44,307 nucleotides of DNA from Gemmatimonadales bacterium (GTDB lineage Bacteria > Gemmatimonadota > Glassbacteria > GWA2-58-10), in NCBI GenBank assembly GCA_024278175.1, contig JAJRTS010000044.1:1-44307 (forward strand). Direction: 5' to 3'. Positions 1 through 8,904 of the stretch are shown piece after piece. The first letter of the stretch is position 1; each line of letters opens with the position of its first letter. The position numbers and the translations under genes were made by a program. The notes under the pieces were generated by a model, which ran no database searches, had not been told where the DNA came from, and saw nothing but the letters and a program-made list of their open reading frames with translations.

Positions 1-104
1 ACCGGGCCGGGCTTCAGTTCTTTTGAAAGCATTGTTGCAAAGCCCCCGGCCTACAAAAAAACTCTCGAATCACCCGCACCAGCGAGAAAGCCGGTGTTTT
101 TATT

Positions 105-141
105 CCCCCTTAGCAAAGGGGGTGCCTGCTTGAGAGCAGGC
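105..141. repeat. Two-hairpin intergenic repeat, left copy
   Basis: Two adjacent perfect 7-bp hairpins: CCCCCTT/AAGGGGG (105-111 with 116-122) and GCCTGCT/AGCAGGC (124-130 with 135-141), followed by a G-run. Read on the minus strand it has the same order and spacing as the element at 43799-43838, but the stem sequences differ while staying paired. A third, imperfect hairpin (CCTCGCGG/CCGCGGGG, 185-205) follows. Confidence 0.7.
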
Positions 142-212
142 GGGGGTTGTATCCTCTCCGTGAAAAAAAAGAGTTTTTCAGATACCTCGCGGCTCTGCCG
201 CGGGGTAGTTCA

Positions 213-254
213 TTTAGAGGGGCGTTGAGAGTATTATTTCAACGCCCCTCTAAA
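213..254. repeat. GGGCGTTGA hairpin overlapping a stop codon
   Basis: Perfect 16-bp inverted repeat: arms 213-228 and 239-254, loop of 10. It contains the GGGCGTTGA/TCAACGCCC core found repeatedly in this window. The right arm includes the TAG stop codon (250-252) of the minus-strand GH36-like gene, so it forms at the very 3' end of that mRNA. There is no clear T-run after it on the minus strand, so it is not a textbook intrinsic terminator, although transcript-end stabilisation is possible. Confidence 0.8.
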
Positions 255-3072
255 ACCGCACAGGCCGGTCGAACAGGCATTCCACGCCCCGACTGATGCC
301 CGAGTGCGATGGCAGCGGGTTTTTTTTATCGAGTCCTTCTTTCCGGTCCGAGATTACCAGCTTGTGTCCCTCCTGCTTCCGGTGCGCGATCAGCCAGGCG
401 CTTAAGCTGCCGGTTGCACCCCGTGAATTCCGGTGATTAAAGTCGTAGGCGATCAGGTGGGGAACCCCCGGCTCGATAGAGGCCACGAACCAGTACCAGT
501 AGTTTTTTTCTCCGCTCTCGGAGCGGCTGGTCACGGCTGTGCCGTTGTCAGTGATCACCGGCTCGATGCCCTGGATTTCATCATCCAGCTCAAGCAGGAA
601 AGCGACTTCGGCATTAACAGTCCCTTCCGGCAACCGCAGAGATATTTCACCCGAGAGGCCTGAGGGGCCCCCGGTGTTCCATTCTTCTCTGCGCCGGTCC
701 TCCACCTCCAGACTGCCGAAAGCGGCGGTGAGTTCCAGCGCCGCCTCTTGCTTTCCGCCCGGGGGGACCGGATGGCCGGAGACAGTGAACTCATCCGCGG
801 TGTGGTTCTCGACAGTCACCTTTTCCCCACCGCTCCCGGGATAGAGGATCAGGCCGTCCGGGGCAAAATCGAATCTCGCCCCTCGCGCCACCGGGAAATC
901 CACTCCATCGGCCCTGATCAACTCGATGACCCTGGTTTCGTAACCGCTCAAGCGCACCTCGATCGTATCGCCGTAACCGAGCCATGGTTGCTCAACGGCC
1001 CGGTAGGGATAAACGGTCAGTGGAAGGTAGGTCTCTTTGCCGGGCTTGAGCCAGCCGTGCTCATAGTCCAGTTTCATCCTGAAAACAGCCGGCTGAATGT
1101 AGGGGTTGCGCACGGTGAGAATCATTTTCGGCGCGCTGTAATGAAAATAGCCGTAGCATTCGCGCTCGGCCGGGTCGCCGCCCACCATGGTGGTGTTGGC
1201 GAGCAGCACCGAACTGTTGGCCTCGGCCCAGCGGATGGTGTGGCGCAAACTGCTCCATTCCTCCGGACTGATAATCTGCGGGCTGATGTAAAGCTCCCAC
1301 ATCGAGATTCCCCGGCTGAAATTGACCACCAGGTTGTTCGTCCACTTGTCCACGGTTTCATCCGGGTCGCCCAGGTACTGGTACTCTCCCTTGATAACAC
1401 CTACTGTCATCAGCGAGTTCATCGGGAACTGATGTTCGAGAGAGCGGAAATTCTCGAAGCAGACCTTGTCGCGGTAGCTGATCGCCAGGTCCCGTTTGGA
1501 GGGAGAGGGCAGGGAGCGCAGCCAGCCGTAGTCCTTGCCGCTCATCCAGACGCAGTCGGTATGCATCAGCCACCAGGGCGAAAGCCAGCTGCTGACGGTG
1601 ATATTGGTAAAAAGGTCGGGGCGCGCTGCGTGCAGCGTGTCGAGAATGCCGGTCAGGGCCTCTGTCTGGGCCTCGCGGGCAAAGAGCCCGGGCGTGATCC
1701 CATGGTCCGTGTCCCCGTAACCGAAAAGAATTCCATCGAGCTTGTAGTAGTTGACATCGTAGCGCTTGATATATTCCAGCAGGCGGCCGGTGAGGACGCG
1801 GTTGTACCTGGCTCCCGCAAGGTCCAGATACCCTTTGTGGCTGACCTCCAGACCCGCCCTGCGGCCGGCCTCGCTACGCAGCCGCAGGCCCTCGCCGTAG
1901 CCTCCGATCGGTCCCAGCCAGAGGCCCAGACCACTGCCGATATCCTTGAGCGCTTTTTTCAGTTTGCCGAAACCACCGGGGAAAGCACGGGTGTTGATCT
2001 CCCAGAACGGTGTGTACCTGTCCCAGCCCTCATCGAGCACGAAACTTTTCAGCCTGATCCCATGATCGACCAGGTTTTCCCTGAAAGAGCGAATCCGCTC
2101 CAGGCATTGCTCGTAATCCAGGGTGCCGGCCTTGATGCCCCTGTCCCGCTCCGGGGTGCGCATGTCGTACCAGGTATTGTAGAGCAGAAACGGTGAGGCG
2201 GGCGCCACACGGATATCCCGTATATAATCCAGGAAAGCGGCTCTCGTTCTTCCCCACGGCGCCACTCCCCAGACAGCGGTGTGGCTTTCCCACGGCTGTT
2301 TGCCCAGGAGCACGCCCGGATAATGCGAAAGTCTGATCCTGCCATCCCGCAACCGGTTCTCGGAACCTGGAAACTCGAGCCCGAGGAACATCTCTGCGGT
2401 GTACACCGGCTGGCCGAAGCCCTGGTGAAGTACCCGGGCTCCGCCGATCGAGATTTCCTCGGCCGCCAACTCCTCGACGAAATAAAACTTTCCTCCCGGG
2501 GAAGTCAGCCTTATTTGCTTGCGCATATAGGGCTTGTCCTCCTCCAGGGTGTAGATGACATCGATCTCCAGGCCGGGGCTCTCGCGGTCGGTGTCGTAGC
2601 TCCACTCCGGCGGTCGCTGTTTCCAGAGGTAGCTCACCACCAGCTTGCGCGTCCCCCCCTCCTGCGGTTCGATACGGTACCGGCGGAAGACACAGTCCCC
2701 GGCTCCGATTTCAATGGGGTTCTCCTGGCCCGCCCAGTAGTCCAGCCTCTCGTAGACAAAACGGATCCCGAATTCAGCGGAATTTACACGCCAGGTATGG
2801 CCGGTGAGCTTGTTCACCAGCCAGCCGGAGCGCCAGGAATCTCCATCCTGTTCGAAACATCTCTCGAGGTAGCTGTTGCCGAAACGGAAACCGCTCTCAT
2901 CGGCCTTGAAATAAACCTGTGCGCCAAGCGATGAAAAGCAGGACGCCAGAAGGAAAAACGTGAACAGGGTTTTTCCGGGCCGGGAGGAAGTTTTGCCTTT
3001 ACCGGCCAATCTCCGTGGTAATCCGGCAATTTTTCTTCCGCCATGATGCCGCCCCGGCTGTTTTTTAAACAT
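250..3072 (-). CDS. Secreted GH36-like alpha-galactosidase family protein
   Basis: Predicted exported glycoside hydrolase of about 940 residues with a TIM-barrel resembling GH36/GH27-clan alpha-galactosidases. The ATG at 3072 is preferred over an upstream in-frame ATG (3165) that lacks a Shine-Dalgarno sequence. From the chosen start, a basic N-region leads into a hydrophobic signal segment at about residues 35-51 (TLFTFFLLASCFSSLGA). An N-terminal beta-rich region is followed by the barrel: FVLDEGW (about 344-350) resembles the GH36 DDGW segment, and YYKLDG puts the presumed nucleophile at Asp446. WMSGKDYGW (about 509-517) may carry the acid/base residue. The last 200 or so residues look like beta-sandwich domains, with a stretch reminiscent of an NPCBM carbohydrate-binding module. 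It probably removes alpha-linked sugars from plant or algal polysaccharide, in line with the GH28 and sulfatase neighbours. The exact substrate is unknown. Confidence 0.8.
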   Translation of the reverse strand: MFKKQPGRHHGGRKIAGLPRRLAGKGKTSSRPGKTLFTFFLLASCFSSLGAQVYFKADESGFRFGNSYLERCFEQDGDSWRSGWLVNKLTGHTWRVNSAEFGIRFVYERLDYWAGQENPIEIGAGDCVFRRYRIEPQEGGTRKLVVSYLWKQRPPEWSYDTDRESPGLEIDVIYTLEEDKPYMRKQIRLTSPGGKFYFVEELAAEEISIGGARVLHQGFGQPVYTAEMFLGLEFPGSENRLRDGRIRLSHYPGVLLGKQPWESHTAVWGVAPWGRTRAAFLDYIRDIRVAPASPFLLYNTWYDMRTPERDRGIKAGTLDYEQCLERIRSFRENLVDHGIRLKSFVLDEGWDRYTPFWEINTRAFPGGFGKLKKALKDIGSGLGLWLGPIGGYGEGLRLRSEAGRRAGLEVSHKGYLDLAGARYNRVLTGRLLEYIKRYDVNYYKLDGILFGYGDTDHGITPGLFAREAQTEALTGILDTLHAARPDLFTNITVSSWLSPWWLMHTDCVWMSGKDYGWLRSLPSPSKRDLAISYRDKVCFENFRSLEHQFPMNSLMTVGVIKGEYQYLGDPDETVDKWTNNLVVNFSRGISMWELYISPQIISPEEWSSLRHTIRWAEANSSVLLANTTMVGGDPAERECYGYFHYSAPKMILTVRNPYIQPAVFRMKLDYEHGWLKPGKETYLPLTVYPYRAVEQPWLGYGDTIEVRLSGYETRVIELIRADGVDFPVARGARFDFAPDGLILYPGSGGEKVTVENHTADEFTVSGHPVPPGGKQEAALELTAAFGSLEVEDRRREEWNTGGPSGLSGEISLRLPEGTVNAEVAFLLELDDEIQGIEPVITDNGTAVTSRSESGEKNYWYWFVASIEPGVPHLIAYDFNHRNSRGATGSLSAWLIAHRKQEGHKLVISDRKEGLDKKNPLPSHSGISRGVECLFDRPVRF

Positions 3073-3255
3073 CTTTCGCGCCCTTCGATGCCGGTTCTGG
3101 TGTTTTGGCAACAAAACTGTTACAGGACATCTGTGAAAAAGTACAAACCCCGCACTTTTACTCATGTTTCAAGTTACATAGGTGGTATTGCCACGGAAAA
3201 GTGGACAATTGCGGACCAATGTATCCATCCGCGACAGATACCTCGTACCCTTATC

Positions 3256-4752
3256 CTATTTAACTATTATGCCTTTACACTCTCCCTGCTTCAGATATGC
3301 CCTGGTCCCATCCTCCGGCCTCAGACCCCGCAGCAGGGCGTTCTTTACATCTTTCAGCACCACCATGGTCTTACCCGGCTGACCGGTCCATTCCGCGCTG
3401 ACCCCGTCCAGGTCAAGGTCATGAACATCGTCGAACTTGAGCGCAGGCCTCATGTCCGCACCCTCGGCCTCGATGTTTATGTTACTCAGCCTCAAGCCCC
3501 GCACATGGCGGCAGAAAAAGCCCCAGGCCGGCAGCTTGCCGAACCTGTCCGCATCCGGGTAGGCGTCTTCCTGCTCGGGTAACAACCTCTCTGCATCCTC
3601 TTTGGTTCCTCCGCCGGGGAAACTGATGCGCACGTTGCTGATAGTGACATTTTCTATCTCGTAGCCCGGTATGCCCATCACACTGCAGCCGAAAGTGTCC
3701 ACATCCGTAGCGACAATATTGTTGATTACCACGTTGCGGAATGTGCCCACGCCGGGTTTTTCAGCTCCCGGAGTGTACTGGCGCGCACGGTTGCCCAGGC
3801 GCAGGAACAGCGGTGCACGCACACCTCTGATCGTAATGTTAGAGATAGTGATATTCTCCAGCGTGCCGCCGTCGACTATCTCCAGCGAAATCCCGGAGAT
3901 GCCCCGGTTGTAGCCGTAGAACCCCTTGCCTTCGTGACGAGAGTCCACCACACAGTTGCTGATAGATATATTCTTGAACCCCCCCGTGCTCTCCGTGCCC
4001 ATCTTGATGGCATTGCTACGGCTGCTCAGTACGCAGTTGCTGATCGTGACATTTTCCGTGGCCCTCGGGCCCGTGCTCTTGATTGTCATGGCGTCATCAT
4101 CGCTGTCGCCGTAGCAGTCGCTGATTATCACATTACGGCAGCCATCGATATCGATCATGTCGTTATTGTACGTGCTGTGGTTCCATACATGGATGCCGCG
4201 CACCGTTAGAAAGTCGCAGGCCAGGTAATGCTGCATCCACATGGGGGAATTGCGCAGGCGGATGTTTTCTATATTGATGTATTTACACTCCACCATGCGG
4301 ATGACGTTTGGTCTGTTGCCGTACTTTTTCCACTGCCAGTTCTCGCCCTGGCCGTCAATAGTGCCGTAGCCCGTTATCCCGATATTCTCCTGTCCCTCGG
4401 CATAAATAAGCGCCTGGGAGAAATAGTTGTCCGTGTAGGACTTGAATTCAGGCCAGTAGTGCGGATAATCCGTGCTGTCCGTGCTGCCCAGCAGCGTTGC
4501 GCCCCGCTCCAGGTGCAGGGTCACGTTGCTTTTGAGCAGGATGGTTCCGCTCAGGAATTTCCCCGGCGGGAACCAGACAGTGCCTCCGCCTGACTGGTGA
4601 GCCGCATCCACCGCTTTCTGGATCGCCGTGGTTTCCAGCGTGACACCATCCCCCGTCGCCCCGAATGTTTTTATGTTGTAGACTGTGGAGGTGCGGGTGG
4701 AGGCGCAGGAAAGTAAGAATAGAATTAACAGCAGGTTACAAAGTTTTAACAT
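3256..4752 (-). CDS. GH28-type polygalacturonase-like lipoprotein
   Basis: 498-residue right-handed beta-helix protein of the GH28/pectate-lyase superfamily. The N-terminus is a lipoprotein signal with lipobox LLSC (Cys16), so it is probably anchored in a membrane. The segment FGATGDGVTLETTAIQ (about 30-45) is the usual start of GH28 helices. Active-site-like motifs follow: NNDMIDIDGC (about 196-205, for the GH28 NTD), DSDDDA (216-221, for the DD pair) and SRSNAIK (244-250, for the RIK region). The classic GHG motif is not obvious, so it may belong to a divergent GH28 branch acting on rhamnogalacturonan or another uronate polymer. Beta-helix coil repeats (ENVTISN, KNISISN, ENITISN) are evident. 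The start is followed directly by a Lys and a hydrophobic core. Confidence 0.85.
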   Translation of the reverse strand: MLKLCNLLLILFLLSCASTRTSTVYNIKTFGATGDGVTLETTAIQKAVDAAHQSGGGTVWFPPGKFLSGTILLKSNVTLHLERGATLLGSTDSTDYPHYWPEFKSYTDNYFSQALIYAEGQENIGITGYGTIDGQGENWQWKKYGNRPNVIRMVECKYINIENIRLRNSPMWMQHYLACDFLTVRGIHVWNHSTYNNDMIDIDGCRNVIISDCYGDSDDDAMTIKSTGPRATENVTISNCVLSSRSNAIKMGTESTGGFKNISISNCVVDSRHEGKGFYGYNRGISGISLEIVDGGTLENITISNITIRGVRAPLFLRLGNRARQYTPGAEKPGVGTFRNVVINNIVATDVDTFGCSVMGIPGYEIENVTISNVRISFPGGGTKEDAERLLPEQEDAYPDADRFGKLPAWGFFCRHVRGLRLSNINIEAEGADMRPALKFDDVHDLDLDGVSAEWTGQPGKTMVVLKDVKNALLRGLRPEDGTRAYLKQGECKGIIVK

Positions 4753-5300
4753 TTTAAACCTCGTCGCCGGGGCGCGGCATGCTGTGCCCCCTGCAGGTTA
4801 GAGTTTGCCACCAGCTACACGTTCCATTTGTGCGGCTCGGACAGGTGGCCGGAGCAGGCGCTGCCAGGGCAGCGCCTAAAGTTGTTCTCTTGCCGGATCC
4901 ATGCTTGGATTCTTTTACATCCTTGCCTAGTAAGTTGGATATTTGCCTATAAGCGTGTTGAAATATTCGAAAGTACGGGCGCCTGGTTGTCAAGGCCGTT
5001 CCCCGTTATGCTGTCCGAAAGCTGGTACGAGCAATGTAACTTACTTGGTATAGCATGAATAGCAGTATTGGCAAAAGTAACGGCTTGCCCTTCCCATGAC
5101 AACTATGCTATGAAAAAAATTATCATTTAAGGGCGTTGAACGTTTTATTTCACCGCCGTTCTGATGCAACTTAAGCATTGCCCGGCTCCTCAAGGTCCGG
5201 GTAAATGGCCCTGACGGCCCACCCTTGAGGAGTTGTCCAGCCGACAGGATGGCCTTCTTCACAACTCTCAGACAAAACGAGTCAAAATCATCTTGCCGGT
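4753..5300. other. Non-coding gap with hairpins and composite repeat A
   Basis: About 550 bases between sulfatase and GH28 genes, both read on the minus strand. It holds a perfect 9-bp hairpin (AGGCGCTGC/GCAGCGCCT, 4856-4864 with 4869-4877) and composite repeat copy A (4951-5160). No convincing gene was seen. A promoter for the GH28 gene is expected here but none stands out. Confidence 0.6.
4951..5160 (+). repeat. Composite inverted-repeat element, copy A
   Basis: Contains a left leader shared with copy C (GTGTTGAAATATTCGAAAGTA), then GGTTGTCAAGGCCGTTCCCC (from 4985). A small hairpin region (near CCGAAAGCTGG) follows, then a right arm GCCCTT...GACAAC (5087-5103) that carries a 5-base insertion relative to copies B and C. 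About 27 bases later is a degraded GGGCGTTGAA hairpin (5131-5160). Order, spacing and sequence match copies at 19641-19822 (opposite strand) and 35601-35811. Confidence 0.75.
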
Positions 5301-6740
5301 TTACACTCTCCCCGGCGGCCTTAGGCCGCTACCCCGCCGGCCCGTTAAATCATCTCCCAGGTCGCTGCGGGCCAACTCCGCCAGAGCCTCCAGCCTTTTT
5401 ACCACCTCCGGGTGCTCGGCGGCCAGGTTGACTTTTTCTCCGACGTCCTTTTCCAGGTCGAAGAGCGAAAGGCCGACCTGCGCCCGCTCATATTTGACCG
5501 GATAGCCCCCCTTGCCCCCGGGTCTGCCTGCCAGGGTGTTGTAGCTGTGGGGGAAATGCAGTTTCCATTTACCGCTGCGTACCGCCTGCAACTCGCCCCG
5601 GTAGTAACAGTAATAGACATCACTCAATTTCCCGGTGGCCGGTTCTCCGCTGATAAGAGAGCGGATGTCCTGGCCGTCGATCTTATGCTCAGGCAGCCTG
5701 CCGCCGGCAAGGGCTGCCAGCGTCGGCAGCACATCCATCGTGGTCGCCAGTTGATCGCAGACCGACCCGGCGGGAATTTTCCCGGGCCAGCGCATGATAC
5801 ATGGCTCGCGCATCCCGCCCTCGAACAAAGTCCCCTTGCCCTCACGCAGTGGTCCGGCAGAACCGGCATGGTCACCATAGCTTAGCCAGGGGCCGTTGTC
5901 CGAGGTGAAGATTACCAGCGTATTCTCGTCTACTCCCTGCCTTTTGAGCGTTTCGAGGATCTGCCCGGTTGACCAGTCGATCTCCATGATCACGTCCCCG
6001 TAAAGACCGCGCTCGGACTTTCCGGCGAATTTTTCCGAAACGTAGAGCGGCACGTGGGGCAGACTGTGGGGCAGGTAGAGAAAAAAAGGCTCTGCGCTGT
6101 TCCTCTCGATAAAATCAACCGCCCGCTCGGTATACCAGGTGGTAAGCTGGGTCTGGTCCTCGAGATGATCGATCACCTCTTCGCCCTCGTAAAGCGGCAA
6201 CGGAGGATAGACGTTGCCTTTAGTCGGGTGGCCGGGCCACATGTCGCTCGAATATGGCAGCCCGAAAAATTCATCAAACCCATGCCGCGTGGGCAGGAAA
6301 GGCTTCTGATATCCCAGGTGCCATTTGCCGTAGATGGCCGTGGCATAATCCTGTTTTTTCAAAATTTCGGCCAGCGTCACTTCCTCGGCGTTGAGCCCGA
6401 TAGTGGACTCATGAGAGAGCGCCCCGCGGATACCTACCCGCTCAGGATAGCAGCCTGTCATCAGCGAAGCCCGGGAAGCCGAGCAGACGGCGGTTGAGGC
6501 ATGGAAGTCAGTAAAACGAATTCCCTCGCGAGCCATCCGGTCGAGGTTCGGGGTAGCGTATCCTTGCGCGCCGAAGCTGCCGATATCTGCATAGCCCAGG
6601 TCGTCGCAGAAGATGATGACGAAGTTAGGTTTTTTTACGGTTTTTCTCCGGGGCCCCTGCCGGCAGCCGGCCAGAGTCATGCCCGCCATGCCAGCTCCTG
6701 CCAGACCGATAAAATCCCTGCGACTTAACGAGCCGTTCAT
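5301..6740 (-). CDS. Tat-exported lipoprotein sulfatase (type I, formylglycine)
   Basis: 479-residue arylsulfatase-family enzyme that hydrolyses sulfate esters, probably on sulfated polysaccharide. The ATG at 6740 is preferred because a GGAG motif lies upstream; the longer frame begins at a GTG. A twin-arginine signal [15 protein letters not shown] is followed by LAGC (Cys26), so it should be a Tat-dependent lipoprotein. [16 protein letters not shown] is the N-terminal metal-binding motif. [12 protein letters not shown] contains the CxAxR sulfatase signature with formylglycine Cys86 (C-x-P-x-R is commoner, but Ala is an accepted variant). TSDNG and GKWHLG are also visible. No maturase is encoded in the window. 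The extreme C-terminus ([14 protein letters not shown]) is encoded over a hairpin-forming GC-rich stretch (5308-5340) and may be an added tail. Confidence 0.92.
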   Translation of the reverse strand: MNGSLSRRDFIGLAGAGMAGMTLAGCRQGPRRKTVKKPNFVIIFCDDLGYADIGSFGAQGYATPNLDRMAREGIRFTDFHASTAVCSASRASLMTGCYPERVGIRGALSHESTIGLNAEEVTLAEILKKQDYATAIYGKWHLGYQKPFLPTRHGFDEFFGLPYSSDMWPGHPTKGNVYPPLPLYEGEEVIDHLEDQTQLTTWYTERAVDFIERNSAEPFFLYLPHSLPHVPLYVSEKFAGKSERGLYGDVIMEIDWSTGQILETLKRQGVDENTLVIFTSDNGPWLSYGDHAGSAGPLREGKGTLFEGGMREPCIMRWPGKIPAGSVCDQLATTMDVLPTLAALAGGRLPEHKIDGQDIRSLISGEPATGKLSDVYYCYYRGELQAVRSGKWKLHFPHSYNTLAGRPGGKGGYPVKYERAQVGLSLFDLEKDVGEKVNLAAEHPEVVKRLEALAELARSDLGDDLTGRRGSGLRPPGRV

Positions 6741-6805
6741 CTGCCTGCTCCGCCTTTCCACTTGAGTTTTTTTATTTAGCCCACATCTCTCATCTCGAAG
6801 TTGAT

Positions 6806-6846
6806 CTAGATGGGTGTCGAACGTGTTATTCCAACGCCCCTCTAAT
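6806..6846. repeat. Degraded GGGCGTTGAA-type hairpin
   Basis: TCTAGATGGGTGTCGAA (from 6805) faces TTCCAACGCCCCTCTA (6829-6844), an imperfect version of the 213-254 hairpin. It lies directly after the stop codon of the homoaconitase-like gene, at the 3' end of the long minus-strand operon. Confidence 0.65.
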
Positions 6847-6850
6847 ACTT

Positions 6851-8809
6851 TTAACAGAATTGACAGTCATTGTATCCTGCCTTTATCAAGGCTTCCAGTC
6901 CATCCGCGGCGACAAGTTCCTGGGGTATTCTGGATACAGGCGTAAAACAAAACTCCTCGGTGCCGGCATAAAGGGTGGAAGATGCGAAATCGATCTTTAT
7001 TTCTCCGGCTACTATCGTGCGGGCGGTTTCGCCGGAGTATTTCTCCGCCAGGTGTCTCAAAAGGCTTGGGCATTCCAGGCAGAGCAAGCCGTTGTTAAAA
7101 GCGTTGCGCTTGTATGTCTGGGAAAAAGACCCGGCAAGAACCAGCTTTATGCCGAAAAATATTAATGCAGTGGCCGCCTGTTCCCGCGAAGATCCACAGC
7201 CGAAATTCCAGCCGCCGATAATAATATCTCCCTTGTGGGCGGTTTTCCGGAAATCGGGATCATAATTTCTGAAAACGTATCCGGCCATCTGCCCGGAAGT
7301 CAGGTCGTCCCGGTAGGTGGCTTCCTTACCGAAAATCCCATCGGTATTCATGTTGTTCTTGGGCAGATAAAGCAGGCGGCCGGAATATTCGGCTTGCATC
7401 CCTTCCACTATCTCAACCGGTTCCGCGGACTGCGGCACGGGGCTTTTCCGGACAGTTTTGATTTCGGCTGAAAGTGATCCAATTCGATGCTTTACCGAGC
7501 CGCGGATTTTTCCGGCTATGGCCGATGCGGCTACTGTCGCCGGGGAGGCCAGAAAAGCCCTGGCTGAACGTTCTCCCATCCGGCCCTTAAAATTACGATT
7601 AGTAGCTGAAATGGCGACCTCTCCCGCTTCAAGAGTACCCCGGCCCAGGCCGATACATGGGCCACAGCCCGGAGGAAGGGCAATGGCGCCGGCTTCCGTC
7701 AGGGTGTTCCAATAGCCGAGCTGCTCCGCCTGATGCTGAATATATGCCGAAGCGGCGGCGATATACATTCTCACATGGGCGGCGATCTTTTTTTTGCCTG
7801 TTACTTCGGCGGCCTGCCTGAAATCTTCCAGGCGCCCATTGACACAGGAAAGCAGATATGCTTTATCGACCCGTATATTTTCCTTTTCCAACTCCACTGC
7901 CGGGCGGGCGGTTTTAACTTCGTCAGGCCCGGTAACCAACTGTTGTACTGTGGACAGATCGAGTTCGATTAGTTTGAGGTATCCCGCGTCGGGATCCGCC
8001 CGGAAGGTTTCGGGTACAATCCCGCTGATCATTTCCTGTGTTAACCGTGGTTCTCTCTCGCCACGGGTTACAAACTTTTCGGCCAGTTGCAGGAAATATT
8101 CCTCGGTAACTCCATCATAGGGGAAAACACCGGCAAGGGCGCCCCATTCGGTACTCATATTGGCAATGGTCATTCTGGCGGCCATCGACAATCCGGCGAC
8201 TCCGGGACCTGTAAACTCCACGCAGCAGTTGAGAACTTCATCTTTGTCGAACCTCCAGCAGAGGGTCTGAATAACGTCCTTGCCAGCTACACCCGCACTC
8301 AGGTTCCCTTGCAGATAAACCTCCACGGAATCCGGTACCTGCCACCAGGTTTGGCCGGTTACCCATATCGCTGCCGCGTCGGTGCGCACAATGGGCGTTC
8401 CCAGGGCGGCAACCGCACCGTAGGTGTTGGAGTGAGAATCCGAGGCCACTATCAACGAGCCGGGGGTAACGAAACCCTCTTCGAGCATTATCTGGTGGCC
8501 GATGCCATATCCTGCCGGGAAATGCACGATTCCATGTTTCCCGGCGAATTCTCTTATCGCATCGTATTTAGCCAGATTGGCCGCGGATTTATCCTGAATG
8601 TTATGATCCAGAGTGAAAACCGGCTGAGTGGGATCAGCGATACATTTTGCTCCCAAAGCTCGAAATTTATTCAGTACCGCGCTCGTATTGTCATGGGTCA
8701 TCACATGCCTGGGGCGCAGCATCACGTAATCCCCGGCTGTTAGCGGTTTGCGGCTCAGGTTGCCCACGGCATGGCTCTGAGCGATTTTTTCCACGCCGGT
8801 CTGTCCCAT
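6851..8809 (-). CDS. Homoaconitase, single-chain fungal LYS4-like
   Basis: 652-residue [4Fe-4S] hydro-lyase with LeuC-like and LeuD-like domains on one chain. Cluster ligands are Cys322 ([11 protein letters not shown]), Cys382 and Cys385 (PPGCGPCIG). The swivel domain has [17 protein letters not shown] (about 533-549). From memory, this and [18 protein letters not shown] (142-159) are distinctly like fungal mitochondrial homoaconitase rather than AcnA/AcnB or two-subunit LeuCD; no alignment was run. The family interconverts homoisocitrate, cis-homoaconitate and, in some members, homocitrate. It is the last gene of the operon and ends at a hairpin. A GAGGAG ribosome site sits just before the ATG. 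No homocitrate synthase is encoded nearby, so lysine biosynthesis is not the obvious role. Aconitase activity on citrate remains an alternative. Confidence 0.82.
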   Translation of the reverse strand: MGQTGVEKIAQSHAVGNLSRKPLTAGDYVMLRPRHVMTHDNTSAVLNKFRALGAKCIADPTQPVFTLDHNIQDKSAANLAKYDAIREFAGKHGIVHFPAGYGIGHQIMLEEGFVTPGSLIVASDSHSNTYGAVAALGTPIVRTDAAAIWVTGQTWWQVPDSVEVYLQGNLSAGVAGKDVIQTLCWRFDKDEVLNCCVEFTGPGVAGLSMAARMTIANMSTEWGALAGVFPYDGVTEEYFLQLAEKFVTRGEREPRLTQEMISGIVPETFRADPDAGYLKLIELDLSTVQQLVTGPDEVKTARPAVELEKENIRVDKAYLLSCVNGRLEDFRQAAEVTGKKKIAAHVRMYIAAASAYIQHQAEQLGYWNTLTEAGAIALPPGCGPCIGLGRGTLEAGEVAISATNRNFKGRMGERSARAFLASPATVAASAIAGKIRGSVKHRIGSLSAEIKTVRKSPVPQSAEPVEIVEGMQAEYSGRLLYLPKNNMNTDGIFGKEATYRDDLTSGQMAGYVFRNYDPDFRKTAHKGDIIIGGWNFGCGSSREQAATALIFFGIKLVLAGSFSQTYKRNAFNNGLLCLECPSLLRHLAEKYSGETARTIVAGEIKIDFASSTLYAGTEEFCFTPVSRIPQELVAADGLEALIKAGYNDCQFC

Positions 8810-8904
8810 CGGCTCCTCTGCCTGTTTTATCTGATAGCGTTTATTTTAAAACCCTTGTTTGCTTAAAATAAATGATCCTGGCCACGACATACCCATTACA
8901 ATAA

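Noticed and set aside
1-222. Open reading frame from the first base on the plus strand
   Set aside because: It has no start, runs through hairpin repeats and shows no homology, so it is treated as chance openness.
213-254. Hairpins as classical intrinsic terminators
   Set aside because: T-runs after the stems are missing or short, and one hairpin (11530-11560) sits inside an operon.
748-2196. Long plus-strand open frame (482 codons) opposite the GH36-like gene
   Set aside because: No recognisable domains; it is the complement of a strongly supported coding region in high-GC DNA. The same applies to long antisense frames at 26555-27586 and 29325-30329.
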